From the NCBI GenBank assembly GCA_963714405.1, contig CAVQOH010000006.1, positions 806,001-870,000 of the forward strand: 64,000 bases of DNA. The letters run 5' to 3'. The DNA comes from JAZGGS01 sp963714405. GTDB taxonomy: Bacteria; Bacteroidota; Ignavibacteria; Ignavibacteriales; Ignavibacteriaceae. Every line of letters begins with the position of its first letter. The stretch's first letter is position 1. The position numbers and the translations under genes were made by a program. This document shows, one piece after another, positions 1 to 8,619 of the stretch. The notes beneath the pieces were generated by a model. That model saw only the letters and a program-made list of their open reading frames with translations. It was not told where the DNA came from and did not search any database.

Positions 1-46
1 TTTATCATCGCTTTAAAATTCCTTTTTAAAAATCACTAATATTAGT

Positions 47-1060
47 TTACCGCTGATTATATTGAGTTTCATAGTATTTTTGATATTCACCTGAAATAAT
101 TCTTAACCACCATTTCTTATTATTTAAAAACCATTCAATAGTATTCGATATTGCCTCTTCAAATGAAAAAACCGGTTCCCAACCCAATTCATTATTTATT
201 TTTGATGAATCAATTGCATATCTCTTATCATGACCAGGCCTGTCTTTCACAAATTCAATCATTTCTTCTGATTTACCTAATTTTTTAAGTATAAGTTTAA
301 CGATTTCAATATTGGGCATTTCTTTGCTTGCACCAATATTGTAAATCTCACCGATTTTTCCTTTTTCAAAAACCAATTTAATTGCTTTGTTATGATCTAT
401 CACAAAAATCCAGTCTCTTATATTCAGTCCATCACCATAAACAGGTAATTTTTTATTATTTAAAGTATTAATAATCATAAGAGGGATGAGCTTTTCTGGA
501 AATTGATATGGGCCATAATTATTTGAACATCTTGTTATAACTACAGGCACGCCGTAAGTATGATGAAAAGCCATTGCCATCATATCAGCAGAAGCTTTAC
601 TTGCAGCATATGGACTGTTTGGATGAAGAGGAGTTTCTTCTGTAAATAATCCTTCTGCACCCAAACTGCCATAAACTTCATCTGTAGAAATTTGTATAAA
701 CTTTTTAACATGAAACTTGCGAGCAGCTTCCAATAAAACATTTGTACCGAGTACATTTGATCTGAAAAATATTTCTGAACCAAGTATACTTCTATCAACA
801 TGTGATTCAGCAGCAAAATTTATAATATATTCAATATCATAAAGTTGAAAAATAGAATTGACTAATTCGGTATTCGTTATATCACCTCTAACAAATTTGT
901 AATTCTTTTTTCCTTCAGAAGAAACAAGGTTTTCAAGATTTCCAGCATAAGTAAGTTTATCAAGATTTATAATTTTATAATCGTTTTTTTCATCAAGAAT
1001 ATGGTTGATGAAATTACTTCCTATAAATCCTGCACCACCTGTTACTAAAATATTCTTCAT
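47..1060 (-). CDS. rfbB: dTDP-glucose 4,6-dehydratase
   Basis: Converts dTDP-glucose to dTDP-4-keto-6-deoxyglucose, the second step toward dTDP-L-rhamnose and other deoxysugars of surface polysaccharide; cytoplasmic and NAD-dependent. The 337 residues match the usual family length. An N-terminal Rossmann glycine motif GGAGFIGSN (about residues 8-16) binds NAD. The family's catalytic T-D-E triplet is at 126-128 (ISTDEVYG), and the YxxxK pair is Y151/K155. It is the last gene before the window edge on the minus strand, 3 bases downstream of an outer-membrane protein gene, so partner genes such as rmlA/C/D could lie beyond position 1 (inference). Reading frame intact. Confidence 0.96.
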   Translation of the reverse strand: MKNILVTGGAGFIGSNFINHILDEKNDYKIINLDKLTYAGNLENLVSSEGKKNYKFVRGDITNTELVNSIFQLYDIEYIINFAAESHVDRSILGSEIFFRSNVLGTNVLLEAARKFHVKKFIQISTDEVYGSLGAEGLFTEETPLHPNSPYAASKASADMMAMAFHHTYGVPVVITRCSNNYGPYQFPEKLIPLMIINTLNNKKLPVYGDGLNIRDWIFVIDHNKAIKLVFEKGKIGEIYNIGASKEMPNIEIVKLILKKLGKSEEMIEFVKDRPGHDKRYAIDSSKINNELGWEPVFSFEEAISNTIEWFLNNKKWWLRIISGEYQKYYETQYNQR

Positions 1061-1063
1061 AAA

Positions 1064-1789
1064 TCAGAAAGAGAAAAATCCAATAAAAATACCTGATTGA
1101 ACAAATAATGCATTTCCACTAAACTCAGAAGGGACCCCCTCCAGTGGTTTATCATTATCCACAGTCCATGCATCACCAAATGTAAGTTGATAACCTACTC
1201 CTAAACGCAATACAACAAAACGGTAAACAGGCCAATCAAGGTTTAAAGTAGGAGTAAGCATCCAATAGCTGTTATTCATAACAGTATTAGTACTGTTTGA
1301 TTCTTCATCTTCATATTCCTGCCAGATATTTTGCCAGTTAAAGCTACCGCTATTACTAAAAATATTTAAGGTCATCGTTCCAGCACCAATTGAAGCACCT
1401 ACAGAAACTCCAAAATCTTTAACAAAGGGAATAGTATATTCAACTGTTAGACCACCACCGCCAAGTCTATAAAGAACTTCCCGATTAACATTTCCAATAG
1501 TAAGTGTTGAAGATGTTGTTCCGCTAAAACCCATGCCTCCAACTCTTAAATACTTCACAAAACCGATGTAAATAAATCCTCCAATTCCTGAAGAATACAA
1601 TCCGCTCGTATTTAATTCAGGCATTTCTATGTTATTCATCTGTAAATTAATTGGGTCAAGATCTGGCATATACCAACCGGGCACATAACCTATCCCACCG
1701 CCAAATGGTGCATCAAAATATTTATTTTCTTGTGAAAATGATGCAAAGGTTGAAAGAAAAAAAATTAAAATTGTAAGTAGAGATCGCAT
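1064..1789 (-). CDS. Predicted outer-membrane protein, unknown function
   Basis: Not a family I can name. The chosen start gives 241 residues beginning with a clear signal peptide (MRSLLTILIFFLSTFASFSQ); a longer in-frame start 66 bases upstream would put a non-signal extension in front and is less likely. The mature part is rich in Gly, aromatic and alternating hydrophobic residues (for example GGGIGYVPGWYMPD, LRLGVGYQLTFG) and ends in a phenylalanine-rich tail (FIGFFSF), as in small beta-barrel proteins. It lies 3 bases upstream of rfbB on the same strand and may share its transcript. Function unknown. Confidence 0.72.
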   Translation of the reverse strand: MRSLLTILIFFLSTFASFSQENKYFDAPFGGGIGYVPGWYMPDLDPINLQMNNIEMPELNTSGLYSSGIGGFIYIGFVKYLRVGGMGFSGTTSSTLTIGNVNREVLYRLGGGGLTVEYTIPFVKDFGVSVGASIGAGTMTLNIFSNSGSFNWQNIWQEYEDEESNSTNTVMNNSYWMLTPTLNLDWPVYRFVVLRLGVGYQLTFGDAWTVDNDKPLEGVPSEFSGNALFVQSGIFIGFFSF

Positions 1790-1955
1790 ATAAAACTCTT
1801 TTTGATAATTTATAAATTTAGCAAAGGCATTAGGTAAATCCAAAGAAATAAGCAACTGAATAATTTATTCAACATCTTCGCAAAGATATTTATTTGCAAA
1901 TAATTCTTTAAGGCATTTATAAAGTATTATAAGAATTGATAATTAACAGATTCAC

Positions 1956-2867
1956 TTATTCGGTTGGTTCTAAAGCTCTAACAACAATCACCCCTGAATC
2001 TTTTTCAATTTGGTTAACATATTCTGCTAACGGTAATTCAGTTATTTGAATTTTGTAACCAACACTTGGTGCATGTAAAATATGAATTTTGTTATCATCC
2101 ATCCTTAATGAAATTCCAACGTGGTTCACATCTAATCCTTTAATATTTGACGTGAAAACAAGTAAATCGCCACTTTCAATTTCTTTTTCAATCTCTTGAA
2201 CGTTTTCTTTTGGGATGAAATAATGTTCCCGATTACTTATTTCGCTTTCCTGCTCAGAAATGATGGGGATGAATTCAGGATTTTCTTTAAGATGTTTATA
2301 ATATTCAGGATGGGAAGACATAAAGCTCAAATTAATTTCTAATTTTTCGCCGCCAATTTTTTTGGTAACGTTTTTTACAATTCCTTTTTCTTCATTATTA
2401 TAAATCCAATCAGTAAAATAATGTAGACGTGATGGATACTCATTTATTTTACCATCTCTGTAACGAATTAATGTAAGCTCGTTTTCGAAAGCATCAAAAG
2501 CTGCTTTATTTTTCTTAATGCACCTGCTTATTGCTAAAACATTTTCAACAAAAGTATTGCAATCCAGCTCTGATAAATTAATAACCAACTTTTCTGCAGT
2601 ATTAACTTCAAGAGTGTGTGCTCTGTAATCAGTTCCTATAAAACTTTTTCCTATTTCAACTATAACTTCATTTATAGGTTTATGAGAAAGGTTTTTATCA
2701 AGAGCAAGATTAAATTTTGAATTGCAGATCTGATCATTTAAATCTTCGTACTGCTGCGCACAACCTGAAGCGGTAAAGATTATAAAGTAAAGATAAAAGA
2801 TTATAGCAGAAGACCTATTTTTTATCTTTTTACTTTTGTCTTTGTTCTTGTTAAATAATATCTTCAT
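1956..2867 (-). CDS. DUF1460 (AmiA-like amidase fold) lipoprotein
   Basis: A member of the DUF1460 family, NlpC/P60-like cysteine hydrolases thought to act on peptidoglycan-derived amides. With the start at 2867 it has 303 residues: a basic N-terminus, one hydrophobic segment, then a lipobox ending ASGC, so it is probably lipid-anchored on the periplasmic side. The nucleophile candidate is the Cys in ELDCNTFVEN and the His is in DVNHVGISLR, both typical of the family. The start overlaps the last 17 bases of dnaB, suggesting translational coupling. A longer frame begins 63 bases upstream but would delay the signal sequence. Substrate unknown. Confidence 0.82.
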   Translation of the reverse strand: MKILFNKNKDKSKKIKNRSSAIIFYLYFIIFTASGCAQQYEDLNDQICNSKFNLALDKNLSHKPINEVIVEIGKSFIGTDYRAHTLEVNTAEKLVINLSELDCNTFVENVLAISRCIKKNKAAFDAFENELTLIRYRDGKINEYPSRLHYFTDWIYNNEEKGIVKNVTKKIGGEKLEINLSFMSSHPEYYKHLKENPEFIPIISEQESEISNREHYFIPKENVQEIEKEIESGDLLVFTSNIKGLDVNHVGISLRMDDNKIHILHAPSVGYKIQITELPLAEYVNQIEKDSGVIVVRALEPTE

Positions 2868-4278
2868 CTTCAGGCATAGAGGCGTATTCTTCAATCTGCC
2901 TTGTAGTTGCAAGATTTTCGAAGCGGGCATATTCTTTTATGAATGCAAGTTTAACCATTCCTGTGGGACCGTTACGCTGTTTTCCGATAATAACCTCTGT
3001 AACACCTTCAAGTGACTCGCCATGTTCATCTTTTTCAATTCCATAATATTCAGGGCGGTTTAAAAACATTACAACATCTGCATCTTGTTCAATTGAACCG
3101 GATTCTCTTAAATCAGAAAGTTGTGGTCTTTTATCAGTTCTTGTTTCTACAGCCCTGTTAAGCTGTGCAAGTGCAAGAACCGGAATGTTAAGTTCTTTTG
3201 CAAGAGATTTTAAAGAGCGCGAAATGTGTGAAATTTCTCTCTCTCGGCTTTCTGTTTTTTGCGGACTCGACATTAATTGAAGATAATCAATTATTATCAT
3301 TCCAATATTTTTTTCTGCTTTTAATCTTCTTGCTTTTGCTCTTATTTCCAAAACTGATTGAGCAGGTGTATCATCCACATAAACAGGCGCTTCAGTTAAT
3401 TTGTGTACAGTTTTACTAAGTTTTGGTGCTTCTTTATGTGGTAATTTTCCTGTTCTTACAAGATGTGCATTTATTCTTGCTTCAGCGCAAATCATTCTTA
3501 TTATGAGTTGCATAGTTGCCATTTCCAAACTAAAAATTCCAACCGGAATTTTATGTTCAATAGCAGCGTTTCGAGCAAGAGTTAAAGCAAGTGCCGTTTT
3601 TCCCATTGATGGTCTTGCGGCAAGTATTATCAAATCAGATTTTTGAAAACCACCCAGCAATTCATCAAGTTCATAAAAACCTGTTGGAACAGAAAATTTT
3701 TGATGAGTAGAAGAATGGATCGTTTCAATATATTCCATTGCATCGCGCACTGCTCTATCCATTCCCTGGTAAGATCTTGAAAGATGTGATTCGGTAATTT
3801 CAAATATTTTTTGCTCTGCACGATCCAGAATATCAAAAGCATCATCTGCACCTTCGTAAGCAGAACGTGCTATATCGTGTGCGCTTGAAATTAGTCCGCG
3901 AAGTATTTGTTTTTCAATTATAATTTTTGAATGGTATTCAATATTTGCAGCAGAAGTGATGTTCTGAGATAATTTACTAAGGTAAACAGCCCCGCCAACA
4001 TCATCCAGCTGATCACGTTTTTTTAATTCTTCATAAAGTGTTACTGTATCAATCGGTTCACCGGAATCAAATAGCGAAGTCATCGCATCAAAAATTAATT
4101 GATGAGATTTCAGATAAAAACTATCAACATTAAGCAATTCCAGAGCTTTTGGAACAGCTTCTTTTTCAATCATCATTGCACCAATAACAGATGCTTCAAT
4201 TTCCGGCTCAGACGGTGGTTTTACACCTGCGGGAATTAGTTGATTTACACCGTTATTTGGTTTTTTTGAACGAGCCAT
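2851..4278 (-). CDS. dnaB: Replicative DNA helicase DnaB
   Basis: Hexameric 5'-3' helicase of the replication fork. Its 475 residues fit the family. An N-terminal all-helical domain (about residues 27-130) is followed by a linker and the RecA-like ATPase. Walker A is ARPSMGKT at 221-228 and Walker B is the IIIDYLQL segment near 330. The later motif LAQLNRAVE and the C-terminal arginine-finger region are present. No intein or insertion is seen. The upstream 235 bases carry no other gene. The 3' end overlaps the DUF1460 lipoprotein gene. Confidence 0.97.
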   Translation of the reverse strand: MARSKKPNNGVNQLIPAGVKPPSEPEIEASVIGAMMIEKEAVPKALELLNVDSFYLKSHQLIFDAMTSLFDSGEPIDTVTLYEELKKRDQLDDVGGAVYLSKLSQNITSAANIEYHSKIIIEKQILRGLISSAHDIARSAYEGADDAFDILDRAEQKIFEITESHLSRSYQGMDRAVRDAMEYIETIHSSTHQKFSVPTGFYELDELLGGFQKSDLIILAARPSMGKTALALTLARNAAIEHKIPVGIFSLEMATMQLIIRMICAEARINAHLVRTGKLPHKEAPKLSKTVHKLTEAPVYVDDTPAQSVLEIRAKARRLKAEKNIGMIIIDYLQLMSSPQKTESREREISHISRSLKSLAKELNIPVLALAQLNRAVETRTDKRPQLSDLRESGSIEQDADVVMFLNRPEYYGIEKDEHGESLEGVTEVIIGKQRNGPTGMVKLAFIKEYARFENLATTRQIEEYASMPEDEDII

Positions 4279-4513
4279 AATTAGAAATTAATATAATAAA
4301 TTTCGGGGAGAGAAAAATCCTAAACTTTTGGGAGAATTCAAAATAAGATTCGTTCTCAATTGCAGAATTAGATATTAAGAAGTTCTAAGCTAATAAAATG
4401 AGTTGCTTAAGTAATTTTTTATTTAAGTTTTTGAGATTAAGAACCTATAATTATTTGCATAACAGCTTGATTTGCGGTTAGGTGCATATAATTTTATTTG
4501 ATGATATAATATT

Positions 4514-5101
4514 TTAATCAATTTTTAATGGTGCACCAACAATCTTCATATCGTGTTCCTCAAATACTTTAGTAATTTCTTCTTGGCTAGGTGGCGATGT
4601 CCACGAATCTGTTACTTTGAAAAATGCTTCCATTTTACCAGCTGGGAGATAAGATACAATCATTTTTCCTTTTTCGGATAATTGTATAAAAGCGTGTTTA
4701 ATATTCCTTGGCAGAAAAATTGTATCCCCAGCTTTCATACTATATTTGTCTTCTCCGACTTGAAAATGATATTCTCCTTCTACAACATAAAACCACTCAT
4801 CTTGAAGCGGATGGATATGAAGTGGGGGACCACCTTTTGGAGTCAGACCAGTTTGTTCAAAAACTGCTAAATCACCGACAGTATCATTTGCCGAAATTTT
4901 TAAATCTAATGTATTTAGAGTGACACCTTTCATTTTGTAATGTATACCATATCTGGCAGCCCCCGAATTTACTTTGAAACCTTTAGTCGTTCGCAAGTTA
5001 TTTCCTTTCTTTAATAATTCACTAACTACTATTTTATATTTTGCTAAAATAGTCATAGGATAAAGAGCAAGTATAGATACAATAAATTTATTTCGGTTCA
5101 T
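4514..5101 (-). CDS. Cupin-domain protein, probably exported
   Basis: A single-domain cupin of 195 residues with both metal-binding motifs: HIHPLQDEWFYVVEG, giving two His and one Glu, and PRNIKHAF, giving the last His. The start at 5101 places a basic residue pair and a hydrophobic stretch (FIVSILALYPMTILA) at the N-terminus, so export is likely; the frame remains open 69 bases further upstream. Cupins of this layout bind a metal and may be isomerases, dioxygenases or sensors; nothing here settles which. It stands alone, with non-coding spacers of about 150-235 bases on either side. Confidence 0.8.
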   Translation of the reverse strand: MNRNKFIVSILALYPMTILAKYKIVVSELLKKGNNLRTTKGFKVNSGAARYGIHYKMKGVTLNTLDLKISANDTVGDLAVFEQTGLTPKGGPPLHIHPLQDEWFYVVEGEYHFQVGEDKYSMKAGDTIFLPRNIKHAFIQLSEKGKMIVSYLPAGKMEAFFKVTDSWTSPPSQEEITKVFEEHDMKIVGAPLKID

Positions 5102-5248
5102 AATAATTTTCCATAATACGTGAAGGTTTAGCACCAAACTAATACTTATACTGTTTAATACAGCTGTCATTAATTATTTTGATCGCTCAAATCTCGCAAA
5201 TAATTCAATTGTTTCAATAAAAGGATGGAAATTTATATTTTTTTCGAA

Positions 5249-5814
5249 TCACTTTATAATCAATTCCAATCCAAAGAGTATCTGTGCAACTTCTCCGCCT
5301 GCATTAATTCCCGGTGTTAAAACTAAACTTAAACTATTCCCTAGTTCTTTTTCAAATGCAAAGCCAATCCCAACCGCATAGCTTTCAGCAGTTACAAATG
5401 CAACACTTGCATAGGGATAGAAAAAAGATTAAAACTTTCTATAAAATTTACTTTAGTAAAAACCGAAATGCCTGCAAGGATTGCACTATTGTAATTAAAA
5501 GTACTGAATGCCATATTTAAGACTAACCCAAAAGCAGAATCTTTTTTTGCATAAAAATCAAGATATGCAGTAGCCCCCTCAACTCTTTTGTACTGTTTTG
5601 ACGGAAATGCTTTTGCATAAGTTATACCTATATCAATTAAACCCCAAAGTGAACCGCTAAGATTATATGCAGCAGCATCAAACTGTTCATTATGCTCGTA
5701 GATATAGGCAGTACCAATATCTAATGAAAATTTGCCGCGCTCGGTGAACATTCCCTGCGCAGGGACAAGCTCTGAAAATATTAATATGAATATTACTATG
5801 GAAAGTATTTTCAT
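5249..5814 (-). CDS. Small outer-membrane protein, frame disrupted
   Basis: Unnamed family. The first 140 codons (from 5814) give a signal peptide (MKILSIVIFILIFSELVPAQ) and a beta-barrel-like pattern, then run out of frame after SFNLF. In the neighbouring frame the homology-like pattern continues without stops (YPYASVAFVTAESYAVGIGFAFE) to a stop at 5249. One extra base in the A run at 5421-5426 restores a single 188-residue protein. This is one of only two apparent deletions among the indels in this window. A sequencing error is the simplest explanation; a real recent pseudogene is possible. Confidence 0.65.
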
Positions 5815-5925
5815 CTTAAATTCCAGCTTAATCCTTGATAATCTTTGCCAGAATTTCGATAAAATTAAATACTAAATCAATAATTTATTTAATAGTTAGT
5901 TGCTGTTTGGCAAGTTTTGAATGCG

Positions 5926-6040
5926 TTAAATTGCATCATAAAGCTGCTTAAACTTCTTTAAGTATTCCCGGCAGGGGTGTTTCCAGTTTGGTTTTTAAAA
6001 GTGCTGAAGTATGATCTAATTCTATTAACTCTTGCATTTA
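5926..6040 (-). pseudogene. 3'-end remnant of a type 4 uracil-DNA glycosylase gene
   Basis: About 115 bases align with the last 110 or so bases of the intact glycosylase gene that ends at 6962, in the same orientation and about 1 kb away. Shared blocks include the string for KQLYD, the GTTTCCAGTTTGG and AAAAGTGCTG stretches, and the stop codon itself (5926-5928 against 6962-6964). By eye roughly three quarters of the bases match, with a 2-base gap and in-frame stops, so it is not translated as such. Nothing of the gene upstream of the TYHPAALL region remains. It begins 9 bases after the stop of the small lipoprotein gene at 6049. Confidence 0.8.
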
Positions 6041-6048
6041 ATTAATAG

Positions 6049-6357
6049 TTACCGTTCTTCTATTCTAACTACAATAATCTCATCACCCAAGCAGGCATTT
6101 GCATCTTTAGCCCACTCTAACTTAACATAAATCGGAAAGGTAGGATTCTCAAGGTTAAGATTGCTATTAGGTGGTACATTATAAAACCTGTAGTTTACAT
6201 TATCTATCTCTATATAGAATCCACCGCAGCAGGCGCATTCCCTAACATCGGGTCCGGTTATTGTGCCATTGCTCGTAGTAGATCCAGCTTCTCCCAGAGA
6301 ACAGGAGATAAAACATAATACTATTAAAAGAAGAGCAGCAGTTATTATTTTTTTCAT
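6049..6357 (-). CDS. Small cysteine-rich lipoprotein, unknown function
   Basis: 102 residues, family not recognised. A signal peptide with lipobox (IVLCFISC) indicates a lipid-anchored periplasmic protein. The mature part has a Thr/Ser/Gly linker and then a compact cluster ECACCGG followed by FYIEIDNVNYRF; a later Cys is in DANACLGDE. The C-x-C-C cluster could bind a metal or form disulfides; this is inference. The gene lies between the glycosylase 3'-end remnant (5926-6040) and the intact glycosylase gene, together with the membrane-protein gene upstream, so it may be part of inserted cargo. Confidence 0.68.
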   Translation of the reverse strand: MKKIITAALLLIVLCFISCSLGEAGSTTSNGTITGPDVRECACCGGFYIEIDNVNYRFYNVPPNSNLNLENPTFPIYVKLEWAKDANACLGDEIIVVRIEER

Positions 6358-6489
6358 TTTGTGACCTGCTTTATACTAGATAAAGATTTCTTTTAATGTA
6401 AATTCATCAAAAACTATATTCATTTCAATGAAAAAATTACAGGATGAATTGATGTTTGGTAAGTTTTATGGAATTATCGGTTTTCTAAT

Positions 6490-6921
6490 TCACAATAGAA
6501 GATCTTTATCTCTTTGAGCTTTCTCTTTTCTCTGTTCAAAAAGCTGGAGTTCCCAGTTGTACTCTCGCAGCCAGTTATCTACTGAGTACTTTATTAAAAA
6601 ACAATACAAGTAAAATGGAACAATTGGTAGAAGCAGCCATGCGGGGAGTAATATATAATCTCCCAGGATCAGATATAGTAAAGGATAAGGTAACACAACC
6701 GTAAAAAAGAAAATAACCACCCACTCATAGTGTTTTTCTTTAATTATAACATACATCATATAGGGAGTAAATAGTATGGCTGCAATTACTATTATATATA
6801 AATTAATCGGAAAGATATTTTGTAAAATAAAAGCAGCTGCAGTAGAAAGTTCAAAATATAATATTGTACGAAACCTTCGTACCTCTATAATATCTCTTAT
6901 ATGCTTGGATTTAAATTCCAT
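6490..6921 (-). CDS. Small integral membrane protein, unknown function
   Basis: 143 residues with about four hydrophobic segments (roughly 20-38, 41-62, 68-88 and 90-112), a short basic N-terminus and a charged C-terminal tail (FEQRKEKAQRDKDLLL). No catalytic motif is visible and I cannot assign a family. It sits between the intact uracil-DNA glycosylase gene and a small lipoprotein gene, all on the minus strand. Its 5' spacer to the glycosylase stop is about 40 bases. Confidence 0.6.
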   Translation of the reverse strand: MEFKSKHIRDIIEVRRFRTILYFELSTAAAFILQNIFPINLYIIVIAAILFTPYMMYVIIKEKHYEWVVIFFFTVVLPYPLLYLILGDYILLPAWLLLPIVPFYLYCFLIKYSVDNWLREYNWELQLFEQRKEKAQRDKDLLL

Positions 6922-6961
6922 TTATTAAATTGCAAAATACAATTTAAGTTTAAGATATTAA

Positions 6962-7684
6962 TTACAACTCATCATAAAGCTGCTTAAACTTTTGCAGATC
7001 TTCCCAGCAGGGGCGTTTCCAGTTTGGGTTGCGTAAAAGTGCTGCAGGATGATAAGTAACCATCAATTTTGCATTTTCAAAATCAAAAACCTTTCCACGC
7101 ATATTTGTAAGTGAATCTTTCTTTTTTAACAATCCTTTTGCAGCGGTTAATCCTAGACATAAAATCAGTTTTGGTTTTATAAGCTCAAATTGCTTTTTTA
7201 AATACGGAAGGCATGTTTCCATTTCATCAGGTAAAGGAGTTCTGTTATCCGGCGGGCGGCATTTTACAATATTAGCTATGTAAACTTCATCACGGCCAAA
7301 ATCTATTGCTTTAAGAATATCTGTAAGAAGTTTTCCTGCTCTTCCAACAAAAGGTAATCCCTGTTTATCCTCTTCCGCTCCTGGTCCTTCGCCAACAACC
7401 ATTACATCAGCATTTGTATTGCCGCTGCCAAAAACAAAATTGTTCCTTCCTTTATGAAGAACACATTTTGTACAGTTATTTATTTTATTTTCAAGTTCAT
7501 TTAGAGATTCGGTCAATTCCCAATCTTCTTTTTTCTCAGGAAATAATTCATCAGAAGGTTCTTTTACAAGATTACTTGTTACGGTTTTATTTGTATTCTT
7601 AGGTTTCGGCATAAACAATTCATCGCCAAAAATTTCCTGCTGATCTTTTAGCAAACGTAGTATTTCTTCTTTAGATTTGCTCAT
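6962..7684 (-). CDS. Type 4/5-like Fe-S uracil-DNA glycosylase
   Basis: Removes uracil from DNA in base-excision repair. The 240 residues carry the 4Fe-4S ligands of this family: C-x2-C in NCTKCVLHKGR, then the Cys of NIVKCRPPDNR and the Cys of METCLPYL. Motif 1 is GEGPGAEEDKQGLPFVGRAG and motif 2 is TYHPAALLRNP, the substrate-recognition loop. The first 70 residues are a charged, poorly conserved extension common in this family. The gene follows a hairpin terminator after the rpoZ-like gene. The last ~110 bases recur in degraded form at 5926-6040. Confidence 0.93.
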   Translation of the reverse strand: MSKSKEEILRLLKDQQEIFGDELFMPKPKNTNKTVTSNLVKEPSDELFPEKKEDWELTESLNELENKINNCTKCVLHKGRNNFVFGSGNTNADVMVVGEGPGAEEDKQGLPFVGRAGKLLTDILKAIDFGRDEVYIANIVKCRPPDNRTPLPDEMETCLPYLKKQFELIKPKLILCLGLTAAKGLLKKKDSLTNMRGKVFDFENAKLMVTYHPAALLRNPNWKRPCWEDLQKFKQLYDEL

Positions 7685-7694
7685 TTAAAAAATA

Positions 7695-7715
7695 AATCCG
7701 GCTATAAGCCGGATT
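7695..7715 (-). terminator. Rho-independent terminator after the rpoZ-like gene
   Basis: A perfect 9-bp stem (AATCCGGCT / AGCCGGATT) with a 3-base loop. On the minus strand it is followed by TATTTTTTAAATG, a U-rich tract that reaches the ATG of the downstream glycosylase gene (7684). It should end yicC-gmk-rpoZ transcription and separate it from the glycosylase. Confidence 0.8.
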
Positions 7716-7746
7716 ATAAAAAAATAATTACTAAAATAAATTGTTA

Positions 7747-8037
7747 CTATTCTTTATACTCGTAATCAATATCTCCTTTAAGAAGTTCCTTAATCGCCTG
7801 CACCTGTGGTTTTTCTCTTGCCTCCATATCAAGTGCAATCTTTAGCTGCGCAGGATTTTCAATATCCTCGCTGTCATCTTCAGCAGCAATAGCAGGAATT
7901 GTGCTTACAAGTGCGTTAAATTCAATTTTATTTTCATCATTTATCTGGCGAGCTCTTTTTGCACTGACAATAATCGCTTCGTAGATGTTATCTGCACGTT
8001 CATCAAAGCTTCTCAAATCAATTGTTTCTATCTGCAT
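7747..8037 (-). CDS. rpoZ: RNA polymerase omega-like (Rpb6/RpoZ-family) subunit
   Basis: A 96-residue small subunit expected to help assemble and stabilise RNA polymerase, corresponding to the omega/Rpb6 fold. The N-terminal half holds the family pattern of a helix with NIYEAIIVSAKRARQIN, comparable to omega's conserved YELVxVAAxRAxQL; the C-terminal half is acidic. The call rests on this motif and on the conserved placement next to gmk and yicC; overall similarity to classical omega is modest. It starts 3 bases after the gmk stop and is closed by the hairpin at 7695-7715. Confidence 0.82.
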   Translation of the reverse strand: MQIETIDLRSFDERADNIYEAIIVSAKRARQINDENKIEFNALVSTIPAIAAEDDSEDIENPAQLKIALDMEAREKPQVQAIKELLKGDIDYEYKE

Positions 8038-8040
8038 TAG

Positions 8041-8616
8041 TTAATTCTCCTGATTAATTATATTTTTTATTAAATCCGATGTTTCTTTAATAGCTTTTTC
8101 TAAATCTTTATTCACTACAAGATAATCAAATTGATCTTTAAGACTCAATTCCATTTTTGCTCTCTCAACCCTTTTTTTGAAATCTTCGCTGTTCTCAGTT
8201 TGCCTTCCTTTTAGTCTTTTTATCAATTCTTGATAACTTGGAGGCTTAATATAAACAAGATGAGCTTGAGGATAAATTTTTTTTAATGCAAGTGCGCCTT
8301 TTACATCAAGCTCTAAAAGTATTGTTTTGTTCTTTTTTAAGCAATTTTCGACAGTTTTTTTAAAAGTGCCGTAATAATAATCGTAAAATTTTTCCCATTC
8401 AACAAATTCATCACTTTCTATTTTTTCTTTGAACTCCTTTTCTGTAATAAAGTGATATTCAACGCCATCTGTTTCAACATTTCTCTTTGGTCTTGTAGTT
8501 GCAGAAATAGAAAAAACAATTTGCGGATATTGTTTTAAAATTTCTTTAACAATTGTAGTTTTTCCTGCACCGCTTGGTGCTGCTACGGCTATTATCGCTC
8601 CTTTTCCGTTCTGCAA
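8041..8616 (-). CDS. gmk: Guanylate kinase
   Basis: Phosphorylates GMP to GDP with ATP. The 191 residues match the family length. The P-loop APSGAGKTT is near residues 13-21. The GMP-binding region follows (SISATTRPKRNVETDGVEYHF), with the usual tyrosines in the YYYGTFKK segment. The lid with arginines is around RLKGRQTENSEDFKKR. It lies in a compact run with the yicC gene (3-base gap upstream) and the rpoZ-like gene (3-base gap downstream). Confidence 0.96.
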   Translation of the reverse strand: MQNGKGAIIAVAAPSGAGKTTIVKEILKQYPQIVFSISATTRPKRNVETDGVEYHFITEKEFKEKIESDEFVEWEKFYDYYYGTFKKTVENCLKKNKTILLELDVKGALALKKIYPQAHLVYIKPPSYQELIKRLKGRQTENSEDFKKRVERAKMELSLKDQFDYLVVNKDLEKAIKETSDLIKNIINQEN

Positions 8617-8619
8617 TTA

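Noticed and set aside
1865..1925. A short in-frame stretch on the minus strand reading LYKCLKELFANKYLCEDVE and a stop, behind the DUF1460 gene
   Set aside because: It looks like a protein tail, but only about 20 codons are readable and I cannot link it to any family; chance is adequate.
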